From Leptospira semungkisensis (GTDB lineage Bacteria; Spirochaetota; Leptospiria; Leptospirales; Leptospiraceae): DNA of 64,000 nucleotides. Of the stretch, positions 49,466-57,726 are shown one piece after another (within the stretch, counting starts at the first letter, position 1; every line of letters begins with the position of its first letter). Under the pieces are notes generated by a model, which was not told the origin of the DNA, ran no database searches, and saw nothing but the letters and a program-made list of their open reading frames with translations. The stretch is from assembly GCF_004770055.1 (NCBI RefSeq), contig NZ_RQEP01000016.1, positions 36,864 through 100,863 on the forward strand. The letters run 5' to 3'. A program made the translations under genes and the position numbers.

Positions 49466-51016
49466 TTATTGGTTTTTGTAGTTCCAGTCGTCCTCGAATA
49501 CTTTCTTCGTAGTAATTCCTCCGGAATTGATACCGAAGTAATTTACTGTGGATTCTTTCACTCCGCTATTGTAGTGAGCTCCTGCGACTGGAGATGCATA
49601 AGTGCCGGTTTCTACCGCACCTTGCACATCAGGAGCAAAGTCATCCGGAACGGATGGATATACGTCTCCCGTAGTTACGTCCGCGTTGAAGTTTGTTGCA
49701 GATGGAAATGATCCCGCCAAGAGACCGAAGATACTCCAACCATCTTCCAAGAATGTGGTAGGACGTCCCAAGATGAGAGAAGTGGTAAGACCACTTGTTT
49801 GGCTACGTGTGTTTGTGCGGCAGTATTGAAGAACCGTCTGTCCTTCTTGCCATGCGGATGCTCCTGTATTCGGACCACCAGTAGTTCCGTAATTGTCCCA
49901 AAGATCCTTAACTGCAGCCTTGCTCTTGAACTTCAGAGTAGCAAAGGTTCCGACCGCAGATGTGCCGTATGCGTATGCATTATCTAGTGTGCTGCGATCC
50001 ACAAAGTTATAGTGAGGAACGAATACTGCACCTTTCAGGTGACCTTCGAAAGCAATTGCGCCTCCTCCTGTTAAGGTGGTTCCAGTCGCATTCTCCGCAC
50101 CAGCATACTCTTGGTAACCTGCGGAAGCAGTGTAAGTGCTCGGATCATCAACAGTATTTTTTGTCCGAACGTCTGCAATCAGCACGTTCTTAGAAACTCC
50201 TGCAACACTATGGTTACCATTGTTCTTAGCGATATCGATGATATCCTGAACACTAAGAGCCAACACTCTGTTATCCACATGCTTCAGTTGTTTAACAGAG
50301 AAGGTTCCATCCAATGGAGGAACAGATGCATCCGAATCGTTTCCAAGTTCAGACTCAGGGAACTGGCCTTTGATGCTTCCGTTCAGGACTGCAAGGTGAG
50401 TGTTGTCCACACCCCAGTACTTGGAGATATAGTGCTGGTGACCGATGGATCCGTAATTGTCTCCGTTACCACTTGCAAAAACAATTAAGTCCTTAGTAGG
50501 ATCGATGCCGTAAGTCTGAAACCAAGCGTCGATATTCGCTCCGCTGATAATTCCGAAACCGCCGGTAGATGCATTCCCGCCAGGAATAGAAATCGTACCG
50601 TTGCTTCTTGTTTCACGGAAAGTCTTCCACGAATATTGCGCAGGAGTATTTCCATCCACCGCAACGAAGACCTTCACTCCAGTTGTAGGAAGAATTAAGC
50701 TCTTGTTCGAATCAGTTCCCACACGGTTCGCTTGGTAGATCACCAAGTTACCCGTAATACCTGCAGGCTTATTCGCGGACCAATTGCTTACCCAAGTTCT
50801 GAGAGTTGTCGAAGAGATCAGACCGTATTTGTTGTCGTCGTAATTGTCAGAAGATTCCACCACCAGATCAGAAGCAGAAGAAACCTTAACGCCGGTTCCT
50901 CCACCAAGACCAAGAGCGGCTAATCCTGCACTACTGCCACCGCCTCCTCCGCCACAGTTCCCAAGTAATCCCAGCGAAACTGCTAGGAGGCTCGTATATA
51001 TAAGAGTGTTTTTCAT
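49466..51016 (-). CDS. Secreted tandem-rhodanese lipoprotein 1
   Basis: 516 residues from ATG 51016, chosen over the upstream ATG at 51067 because GAGGAAAAC stands just ahead and the leader KNTLIYTSLLAVSLGLLGNC begins there. After the lipid Cys comes a Gly/Ser-rich linker. The first rhodanese-like domain (about 55-240, YGLISSTTLRTWVSNW ... YWGVDNTHLAVLNGSI) has no active Cys (LIVFASGNGDNYG). The second (about 270-450) carries CRTNTRSQ after FEGHLKGAVFVPH. It parallels the protein at 46565-48013 along its length. First gene of the operon that runs to the pentahaem cytochrome. Sulfurtransferase activity on thiosulfate or polysulfide is inferred. Confidence 0.85.
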   Translation of the reverse strand: MKNTLIYTSLLAVSLGLLGNCGGGGGGSSAGLAALGLGGGTGVKVSSASDLVVESSDNYDDNKYGLISSTTLRTWVSNWSANKPAGITGNLVIYQANRVGTDSNKSLILPTTGVKVFVAVDGNTPAQYSWKTFRETRSNGTISIPGGNASTGGFGIISGANIDAWFQTYGIDPTKDLIVFASGNGDNYGSIGHQHYISKYWGVDNTHLAVLNGSIKGQFPESELGNDSDASVPPLDGTFSVKQLKHVDNRVLALSVQDIIDIAKNNGNHSVAGVSKNVLIADVRTKNTVDDPSTYTASAGYQEYAGAENATGTTLTGGGAIAFEGHLKGAVFVPHYNFVDRSTLDNAYAYGTSAVGTFATLKFKSKAAVKDLWDNYGTTGGPNTGASAWQEGQTVLQYCRTNTRSQTSGLTTSLILGRPTTFLEDGWSIFGLLAGSFPSATNFNADVTTGDVYPSVPDDFAPDVQGAVETGTYASPVAGAHYNSGVKESTVNYFGINSGGITTKKVFEDDWNYKNQ

Positions 51017-51242
51017 TTTGTTTTCCTCGATAGCTGGTCCGGTCGGGCTTCCCTCGTTTCTCTCCACTGCGGACTCTTACGACTGAACTTGGAAAACAGG
51101 TTCGTTAATACAAAGTTTATTTCACTATAATGAACATATTATCCGTTTAATTGAATAATATTTTAATATGAAGATCAAATTATTAAATAGAACGAAGTCT
51201 AGGGATAAGAGGAATTTGGACCGATTTGGTCCGAAAGAAGAA
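51017..51242 (-). promoter_or_regulatory. Promoter region of the rhodanese/cytochrome operon
   Basis: 226 bp between this operon and the upstream membrane-protein gene. The outer half is very AT-rich (about 51105-51190), with several -10-like TATTAT/TATTAA stretches and an imperfect inverted repeat TTCACTATAATGAA. I cannot pick one promoter. The inner ~100 bases form an untranslated leader ending in the GAGGAAAAC ribosome binding site. Confidence 0.4.
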
Positions 51243-52325
51243 TTAACCCTTTAAATAAATGATCTTACTTCCCCATTTATAGAACAGATCCATTGAGATC
51301 GTAAGAAGGAGACCAAGAGCGAGTAACGTTCCTAGGAGGAATTTTTCCTTCTTCTCAAATCCAAGTCTTGCTCGGACAAGAAAGACAGAGATCCAAGCAG
51401 GATAGAATAAATTGGCAAATACCCGAGTGCTATCCGCAGTAAAGAAAGTCACAGCCAAGGTTGCTAAGCAAAGAAGAAGCATCAGGATCCTACGTCGGAC
51501 AACGCTTTCTATCCAAAGGAATATAAGTCCATTCAAAAAAGAGAATAATGTCAAAAGAAGAAGACTCGTATGCATAGAATACCAAGTCCTTAGATCCAAG
51601 GACTGAGCCGTAGAAAGTCTTCTCTCTACGAGAGGAATGCCATACGAATAAAAAAGAAGAATAGAACTCAATCGTCCAAACAAAAGTCCGACTATCAGTA
51701 CGATAAGAGAAGTCCTGTCCAGCTTCTTCTCAAAAAAGAATACGAATCCAACGAGTCCCGCAATTATAGAGAACTGATAAAAATGGGTCCACGCTCCTAG
51801 AACGCAGATCAGAAAAAGAAAAGAAAGATAGGAAACCTTCTTCTTTTGCAGATCCAAACGATCCAGACAAAGGATGAGAAGAATGGACCATAAAAACGTA
51901 AAATGATCCGGAAATCCGATCCAATTCGTTTGGATCAAAAATAAGGGAGACAGTAAAAGAAAAAGACCAAAGAATAAAGCGGCAAAGATACCCAAGCTAT
52001 TCGCCGCATAAACTACGAGCAAAGTAGATGAGAAAAATAGAATATAAGAACAATATCTTTTAAATTGTTCCGGAGAAAGCTCCGCCTTGCTCAAATAAAT
52101 ATGATACGGAAAAAGAAAGGAATCCGAATCATATTCCGAAGACAGATCCGTTTTAGCCAAATAATAAAATCCGGAATTGATCACCTTGGATTGAGGATTG
52201 GACTTATATAAGAAATAAGAACCTTCTTTAAATACAAAGAAGAATAGAAAGCCGAATAAGATACTAATAAGTAATCTTTTATGATTTCGGATCTTATCTT
52301 TTAAATCGGAAAGAGGCAAAGACAT
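51243..52325 (-). CDS. Polytopic membrane protein, glycosyltransferase-like topology
   Basis: 360 residues with about nine hydrophobic segments separated by short basic loops. The first external loop (SKVINSGFYYLAKTDLSSEYDSDSF, read in parts) is where GT-C enzymes carry an acidic motif, but no clear one is present. Could be a small GT-C transferase or a transporter-like protein; no family assigned. Lies between the two rhodanese/cytochrome units on the minus strand. Confidence 0.65.
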   Translation of the reverse strand: MSLPLSDLKDKIRNHKRLLISILFGFLFFFVFKEGSYFLYKSNPQSKVINSGFYYLAKTDLSSEYDSDSFLFPYHIYLSKAELSPEQFKRYCSYILFFSSTLLVVYAANSLGIFAALFFGLFLLLSPLFLIQTNWIGFPDHFTFLWSILLILCLDRLDLQKKKVSYLSFLFLICVLGAWTHFYQFSIIAGLVGFVFFFEKKLDRTSLIVLIVGLLFGRLSSILLFYSYGIPLVERRLSTAQSLDLRTWYSMHTSLLLLTLFSFLNGLIFLWIESVVRRRILMLLLCLATLAVTFFTADSTRVFANLFYPAWISVFLVRARLGFEKKEKFLLGTLLALGLLLTISMDLFYKWGSKIIYLKG

Positions 52326-52416
52326 TCCCAGGAAAGATGAACGGGAATATCGTGAAAGGAACGCTTAAGAATTGCAATAAACAAAAATAGATTTTCGCTT
52401 CTAAATTTTTCAATAT

Positions 52417-53001
52417 TCAATCATCGGAAAGAGAAGAGGACCAAAGTAAAAGGGAATCTCTTTCCCCTAGATTCGCAAGCTCTTGTAAGTCCTTTCCTAA
52501 GAAGGTCATGGTATCCCCTTCTTCCAGATCGAACCATTTCCCTCCTACCTTCAATCTCAGGCTTCCGGATTGAAGCAGTAGATTTTGTCTCTGCTTAGAT
52601 TGAGTTTTTGTAATAAAGGTCTTAGCCACTCCTGAGAAAAGACGGACCTCGAATAGTCTGACCTGAAACCTCGTTTCTTCATGCAAGAGAGGACGGATCT
52701 TGTAATTGCCGCCTTCCAATTGATTCTCTTCAGAGTCTTCTTTTCTAAAGATCTTAGGAAATTCCTCTTTGGAAAATTCCATCAAACTAGAAAGAGGAAG
52801 CCGGATCGCTCTGGAGATTTTCCACAAAAGCGCGATGGAAGGGGCAGCCTTGCCTGACTCCACCAAACTCAACATTCCTCGACTCACCTGAGAAAGCTCA
52901 GCCAGTTTCCCTAAAGAAAGGCCAAGTTCTTGTCTTCTCTTTCGAACCAAACTGCCAATGGATTGGATCAGTCCCCTTTCGATCGGATCGATAGTAGGCA
53001 T
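52417..53001 (-). CDS. XRE-family regulator with C-terminal cupin
   Basis: 194 residues from ATG 53001, set by AGGAGGG eight bases upstream; the frame opens 75 bases earlier. The helix-turn-helix (about 12-68: LVRKRRQELGLSLGKLAELS and SRGMLSLVESGKAAPSIALLWKI) is followed by a cupin-like barrel (about 105-190: LLQSGSLRLKVGGKWFDLEEGD) that may bind a small ligand. Such regulators often control nearby amino-acid, sulfur or envelope genes. The flanking membrane-protein genes and the rhodanese/cytochrome units are candidate targets. Confidence 0.85.
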   Translation of the reverse strand: MPTIDPIERGLIQSIGSLVRKRRQELGLSLGKLAELSQVSRGMLSLVESGKAAPSIALLWKISRAIRLPLSSLMEFSKEEFPKIFRKEDSEENQLEGGNYKIRPLLHEETRFQVRLFEVRLFSGVAKTFITKTQSKQRQNLLLQSGSLRLKVGGKWFDLEEGDTMTFLGKDLQELANLGERDSLLLWSSSLSDD

Positions 53002-53155
53002 TTCTTTTCCCTCCTTTTTACCCGAGTTTTGTTTCAGTTCCAAAGAAATTCTCTTATTTTTTGGAAATTTATCCAATTTATTATACTAAATATTTAAAAT
53101 AATACAATAATATCAACTATATTAAACAGAATCAGGATTTTTAGAGTCTAAACTT

Positions 53156-54595
53156 CTATTTGGCGGGGAAGATGGAGTTCCTACCAAGTTTCTTAGCTCC
53201 AACCCAAGCTAGGAAACCAAGCCAGAGGAACGCAGAAACCGGAAGAAGGAGCCATTGCGGATGGGAATAATATCCCTTTTCCAGGACGGAAGCACAGTCC
53301 CCCAAATTTGCAAAATTCAAATACGCAAGTTGGCCAAGAAAGAGAAAGCACCAGGACGGGAGAAAGGATCTACGCACCCGAACCAAAAAAGGCAGCATCC
53401 AAAGTAAGTACCAAGCATTGACCACGGGAGAAAAGAAGAAGAATAGAAAGAAAATCGCTCCTATGCGTCCTTCAGGAAACTTGCTCCGAAACCTATATGA
53501 TTCGAATGAGGATCGATCCTTATTGAAAGAAAGGAAATCTCCAAAACATAAGAAAAACAGAATGCTCCCCAAAACGATCCCAATCCAAGCGTATCTGGAC
53601 GAATCACCGAAAAGAAACTTCAACCAAGAATATCCTAAGGGAAAGAACTCGAATCCGTTCACAAATTTGGAAACGATCCCGATATCCGTCTCCTTGGAAT
53701 GAATTAGAAAAGGTAAGTAAGAGATCGCAATTGCAAGAATTGAAAATAGCAAACCGGAAGCAAAGGAACGAATGAAATTCCTTGCGGACCATATTCCTTG
53801 CCGCGTTAGATTTTTTATGGAGTAAAGAATCAGAAAAGGAAAGAGCAGGATTCCAAAATTCTTTGTAGCCAAACTGAATCCCCAAACAAAGAATCCGGTT
53901 TTTATTCTTCCCTTCTTTACTAATAGAAAAGAAAGGAACAACAAAAAGATCCCTAGAATATCAGGATGGCCGTTTAAAAAGACCTCCTTTAAAAGAATCG
54001 GATTCCAGAAATAGAGCATCCCGGAACTTCTTCCCAATTTTTTTCGGATAAGATAGAAAAGCCCGAGATCAGGAATGAGTAAAAAGAATTTTAAAGCCCA
54101 GAGTTTCCAGGGCAACAATTGATGTATTATAAAAAAGTAAATCTCGAGTATAGGACCGTAGATCGTAGGCCAATCCGGATGATTGATCCTGGATAAGATC
54201 TCGGAACGGATAGGATCCGGATCGGAAAAGAACATCTCCGGAGCAACTCCGTAAGGAGTTCCACCCTGGCTAGTTTGGAATCCATCCCAAAGATATCTAG
54301 CCCAATCATCTTCAAAAATAGGAAAAAGAAAAACTAACAATATCCTAACAAGAAGACTGAAAACAAATCCTAAGATCTCCGACTGTCTTGAGATCCTAAA
54401 CTTAAACAAAAGTAGATATGCACTGGATAGAACAAAGAACCCAACGATGTAAGAAATCCCGCTAAGCTCCCTCTCTCGATTCAGGATCTCGAAACCTATG
54501 AAGATCGTAGAATAGAATAAAAAGAGGGGAAGCCAGATCCAAATTCCGGTTCCCAGTAACCGACTCCCCCTTCCCTTCGAATGTATATTTACCAA
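53156..54595 (-). CDS. GT-C-type membrane mannosyltransferase-like protein
   Basis: 479 residues, about 11-12 membrane helices. The early loop FEDDWARYLWDGFQTSQGGTPYG matches the acidic D-x-x-R-Y-x-W-D-G...G-x-P-Y pattern (shown in parts) of polyprenol-phosphate-dependent GT-C transferases (DUF2029/GT87-like). It probably adds a hexose to a lipid or glycan outside the cytoplasmic membrane. The GT2 gene at 56987-57718 could make the polyprenyl-phosphate sugar donor. Divergent from the rhodanese at 54702. Confidence 0.78.
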   Translation of the reverse strand: MVNIHSKGRGSRLLGTGIWIWLPLFLFYSTIFIGFEILNRERELSGISYIVGFFVLSSAYLLLFKFRISRQSEILGFVFSLLVRILLVFLFPIFEDDWARYLWDGFQTSQGGTPYGVAPEMFFSDPDPIRSEILSRINHPDWPTIYGPILEIYFFIIHQLLPWKLWALKFFLLIPDLGLFYLIRKKLGRSSGMLYFWNPILLKEVFLNGHPDILGIFLLFLSFLLVKKGRIKTGFFVWGFSLATKNFGILLFPFLILYSIKNLTRQGIWSARNFIRSFASGLLFSILAIAISYLPFLIHSKETDIGIVSKFVNGFEFFPLGYSWLKFLFGDSSRYAWIGIVLGSILFFLCFGDFLSFNKDRSSFESYRFRSKFPEGRIGAIFFLFFFFSPVVNAWYLLWMLPFLVRVRRSFLPSWCFLFLGQLAYLNFANLGDCASVLEKGYYSHPQWLLLPVSAFLWLGFLAWVGAKKLGRNSIFPAK

Positions 54596-54701
54596 TTTAT
54601 TCTACTCATGCACAAGATTTTATCCAAAATAATCAGAATATCTATCCGTAATAGCAAATATAATCTGTTATATAGAATATTTCGTATTCTTTATTGACAT
54701 T

Positions 54702-55616
54702 ATGCAAAGCTCGCCTAGGTCTGTTGGAATGCAAGGATTTGTATCGCTGGTTTTCATTTTTCTAGTCTCCTCTTCTCTTTGGGCAACCGAGGATCGCGTC
54801 TCTGGACTTAGGGGTTGGTTCTTAGGAGCTCCCGAAGCATTGTATTTGTCCAAGCAAGGTGCGATATTCGTAGATGCCAGAGAAGGAATCAGTCTCTCTT
54901 CTTTTCCAAAATCGGTTTCCTTGGATTGGCAATCGATCTCTCGCAAGGATTCTCCTTTTCAAGGGAACCTTCTTCCAAAATCGGAAGCTAAGGAAGTCTT
55001 ACACAAAAAAGGATTAAAAGAAGATAATATTATTTTAGTCTATGGAGACCCAGTCAATGGCTGGGGAGAAGAAGGAAGAATTGTATGGTCCTTGCGTTCA
55101 TTAGGATTTTCTAAATCTTTTATCGTAGACGGAGGATATGGAGCAATCCGAAAGTCTTCCGGTTCCGCAATCCCTTCTCGCCCGGATCTACTCGAAAAGA
55201 TCAAAAGCGAATCGAACGATAAAGGGAACCTGACCGCGGATGTTCAATTAGTCCGAAACAAACTGAAGGACAAGAAATCCATCTTTATAGATACGAGAGA
55301 AGAAAGAGAATTTTTGGGAGAGACTCCTTACGGAGAATCAAAGGGCGGACATCTTCCTGGAGCAAAATGGCTGTACTATAAACAACTCTTGGACAAGAAT
55401 GGATATCTCTTGTCAGATTCTAAGATACTTCCCAAATTGCACGAGTTAGGAATCTCCAAAGATAAGACTGTGATCTCTTATTGCACAGGAGGAGTTCGAT
55501 CCGGATGGATGACCTCCGTTTTAATTTCCCTAGGATACGATGCTAAGAATTACGCAGGTTCCATGTGGGAGTGGACTTCTCCTAAATTTGAAAATCATCC
55601 CTTGGTTTTAAAATAA
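54702..55616 (+). CDS. Exported tandem-rhodanese sulfurtransferase 3
   Basis: 304 residues (295 if the second ATG at 54729 is used; the signal peptide QGFVSLVFIFLVSSSLWA follows it). TST/SseA-like organisation: an inactive first rhodanese domain (about 35-160) with YGDPVNGWGEEG at the loop, and an active second domain (about 185-300) with FIDTREEREFLGE, GGHLPGAKWL and the active-site loop CTGGVRSGW. Unlike the two minus-strand rhodaneses it has no lipobox, so it is periplasmic. Followed after 9 bp by a pentahaem cytochrome gene. Confidence 0.87.
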   Translation: MQSSPRSVGMQGFVSLVFIFLVSSSLWATEDRVSGLRGWFLGAPEALYLSKQGAIFVDAREGISLSSFPKSVSLDWQSISRKDSPFQGNLLPKSEAKEVLHKKGLKEDNIILVYGDPVNGWGEEGRIVWSLRSLGFSKSFIVDGGYGAIRKSSGSAIPSRPDLLEKIKSESNDKGNLTADVQLVRNKLKDKKSIFIDTREEREFLGETPYGESKGGHLPGAKWLYYKQLLDKNGYLLSDSKILPKLHELGISKDKTVISYCTGGVRSGWMTSVLISLGYDAKNYAGSMWEWTSPKFENHPLVLK

Positions 55617-55625
55617 GATCAACTG

Positions 55626-56990
55626 ATGTCTCTTGCTCAAAAGAAAAAGATCTACTGGAGTCTAGGATTTTTATTTTTTTCCTTGGGAATCGCATATCTT
55701 CTTTGGCCGAGTCGAAGCCTAGAGCCTGTTTCCGTGAATCAGGTTTTTGCGAACGCACATTGGGCAAAGCCGATACCGAATCTTCCTCCTCTTGCAGGAG
55801 TGGGAGAAGTGCGTGCAGAGAATTGCGGCAGATGTCATACCGAAATCTATCAAGAATGGAAGACATCCACTCACGCTAACGCTCTTTCCGACATACAATT
55901 CCAATCGGAGCTTACTAAGTCTTCTTCTCCCAAATGGCTTTGCTTAAATTGCCATACTCCTGTAGCAAATCAGAGGGAGAATCTAGTCAACTATCTCCAG
56001 AACGGAGACTATAAACTTCCGATAGAAGAAAAAAATCCTCACTTCGATCCTAAGATGAAGGCAGAAGCGATTACCTGCGCTGCTTGCCATGTTCGCTTGG
56101 ATGAACAAGGAAATTCTTATGTGATTGGGGCAAATGGAGAAACTAAACCACCGCATCCGGTTCGGATCCAACCTGAGAAACTAAGACAGCGCTGTTTAGA
56201 TTGCCATAATGCGAATTATGAATTAGACGATCAGTTAGTCTGCGCGTTCAAGACTGGCAACGAATTACAAGCGTCTAAGGCGACTCATGGAAAAGAAACC
56301 TGCGGATCTTGTCACATGCAAGAAGTCCAGCGCAGATTCGTGAAAGCCGAATTAGGAACTCCAGTACGAAAGGCTCATAAACACGCTTTCATAGGAGGAG
56401 GAGTCCCTAAGAGATTCGATCTCTACCAGAAGCAAATTCCAGGAGGATATAGGATCGGGCTAAAAGTCGATCCTATCCGTTGGAGCTTCTTAAAGAATGG
56501 ATTGGAATATTCAATTTCTATTAAGAACGAAAAGGCAGCTCATAATATTCCTACCGGAGATCCGGAAAGGTTTCTATTAGGAAGGGTCTCTATTTTGGAT
56601 CAAAAAGGAAACCTATTGGAAAAGAAGGAAATCAAGTTCGGTCAGGAATGGGAATGGTATCCTAAGGCCAAAATGGTCTCCGATACGAGGATACTTCCCG
56701 GAGAGACAAAGAACTGGAAAGAAACCTTTACTGTTCATTCTTCTAATTCTCCGACAAGAATTGTTTTAGAACTTTATCATATTCGCCTAAAGGAATCCAA
56801 TGCGGAGTACATGAGAAAAGGAAATGATCTGGCTACAGAAGAATTTAAGAGAAAGATCGCAAAAGTAGAAGAGCATTACCCCTTCTCCAGTCTCATCTAC
56901 AAAGAAGAAGCCGATTTGCGGACCCAGAAAAGAAAATTGTATTCTCCTGAAGAATTGATACGAATATCCTCTAACCGAAGAGGAGAATGA
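55626..56990 (+). CDS. Pentahaem cytochrome c, membrane-anchored
   Basis: 454 residues. One N-terminal membrane segment (YWSLGFLFFSLGIAYLLW) acts as uncleaved anchor or signal. Five CxxCH sites: CGRCH, CLNCH, CAACH, CLDCH, CGSCH, within about residues 60-240; an early TEIYQEWKTSTHANAL segment is typical of cytochrome c554-type proteins. A beta-rich C-terminal domain follows (about 260-430, IRWSFLKNGLEYSISIKNEK). It parallels the lipoprotein cytochrome at 45399-46577 in haem number, order and C-terminal domain. Its last codons overlap the GT2 start by 4 bp. Confidence 0.87.
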   Translation: MSLAQKKKIYWSLGFLFFSLGIAYLLWPSRSLEPVSVNQVFANAHWAKPIPNLPPLAGVGEVRAENCGRCHTEIYQEWKTSTHANALSDIQFQSELTKSSSPKWLCLNCHTPVANQRENLVNYLQNGDYKLPIEEKNPHFDPKMKAEAITCAACHVRLDEQGNSYVIGANGETKPPHPVRIQPEKLRQRCLDCHNANYELDDQLVCAFKTGNELQASKATHGKETCGSCHMQEVQRRFVKAELGTPVRKAHKHAFIGGGVPKRFDLYQKQIPGGYRIGLKVDPIRWSFLKNGLEYSISIKNEKAAHNIPTGDPERFLLGRVSILDQKGNLLEKKEIKFGQEWEWYPKAKMVSDTRILPGETKNWKETFTVHSSNSPTRIVLELYHIRLKESNAEYMRKGNDLATEEFKRKIAKVEEHYPFSSLIYKEEADLRTQKRKLYSPEELIRISSNRRGE

Positions 56991-57718
56991 TCTTGCAACC
57001 GATTTGGTCATCGGCAAAATTCCTGATTCCTGCATTAAACGAAGAAGAAAGTCTTCCTGGCGTTTTGGATTCTCTTCTTCGTTTAGGAATTCGTCCCGAT
57101 CAGATCTTAGTCTTGGACAACGGCTCCAAGGATTCTACGCCGAACATTGCCATCCAAGCAGGAGCGATCCTAATCCATGAACCAAGAAGAGGCTATGGGG
57201 CAGCTTGCTTGGCGGGCATCGAATTCTTGAAACGATCTGATGCTTCTCCCACTCATATCGTATTTTTAGACGCAGACGGTTCCGATGATACGAATGATTT
57301 GAAAGACTTGTTTTATCCTTTCGAAGAGAATACCGCCACTGATTTTGTGATCGGTTCCAGAACCCAAGGTAAGGCGGAAGAAGGTTCACTTTCCTTTTTA
57401 CAAAAATTCGGCAATTCTCTTTCTTGTTTTTTGATCCGGGTATTTTACGGGGTTTCCTTTTCTGATTTAGGACCCTTCCGAATATTAAGATGGGATTCTC
57501 TTCTCTCTTTGGAATTAAAGGATCTTACCTGGGGTTGGAATCTGGAAATGCAAATTAAAGCTGTCCGAAAAAGAATGATTATAAGGGAAATCCCGGTACA
57601 TTACGAAAAGCGAAAGGGAGGAAAATCAAAGATCAGCGGAAATTTGATCGGAAGTCTGAAGGCTGGTTTTAAGATCCTTTATATTTTCTTTAAGCTGACT
57701 TTCTTTACGAAAGCATAA
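56987..57718 (+). CDS. GT2 glycosyltransferase, polyprenyl-phosphate sugar synthase-like
   Basis: 243 residues, GT-A fold. FLIPALNEEESLPGVLDSLL, LVLDNGSKDSTP, HEPRRGYGAA and FLDADGSDD (nucleotide-sugar/metal site) match dolichyl/undecaprenyl-phosphate mannose or glucose synthases. A late amphipathic segment (IGSLKAGFKILYIFFKLTFF) may bind the membrane. Translationally coupled to the cytochrome gene (ATGA overlap). It could charge the carrier used by the GT-C enzyme at 53156-54595. Stops 8 bp from the convergent kinase gene. Confidence 0.87.
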   Translation: MILQPIWSSAKFLIPALNEEESLPGVLDSLLRLGIRPDQILVLDNGSKDSTPNIAIQAGAILIHEPRRGYGAACLAGIEFLKRSDASPTHIVFLDADGSDDTNDLKDLFYPFEENTATDFVIGSRTQGKAEEGSLSFLQKFGNSLSCFLIRVFYGVSFSDLGPFRILRWDSLLSLELKDLTWGWNLEMQIKAVRKRMIIREIPVHYEKRKGGKSKISGNLIGSLKAGFKILYIFFKLTFFTKA

Positions 57719-57726
57719 TAGAATTC

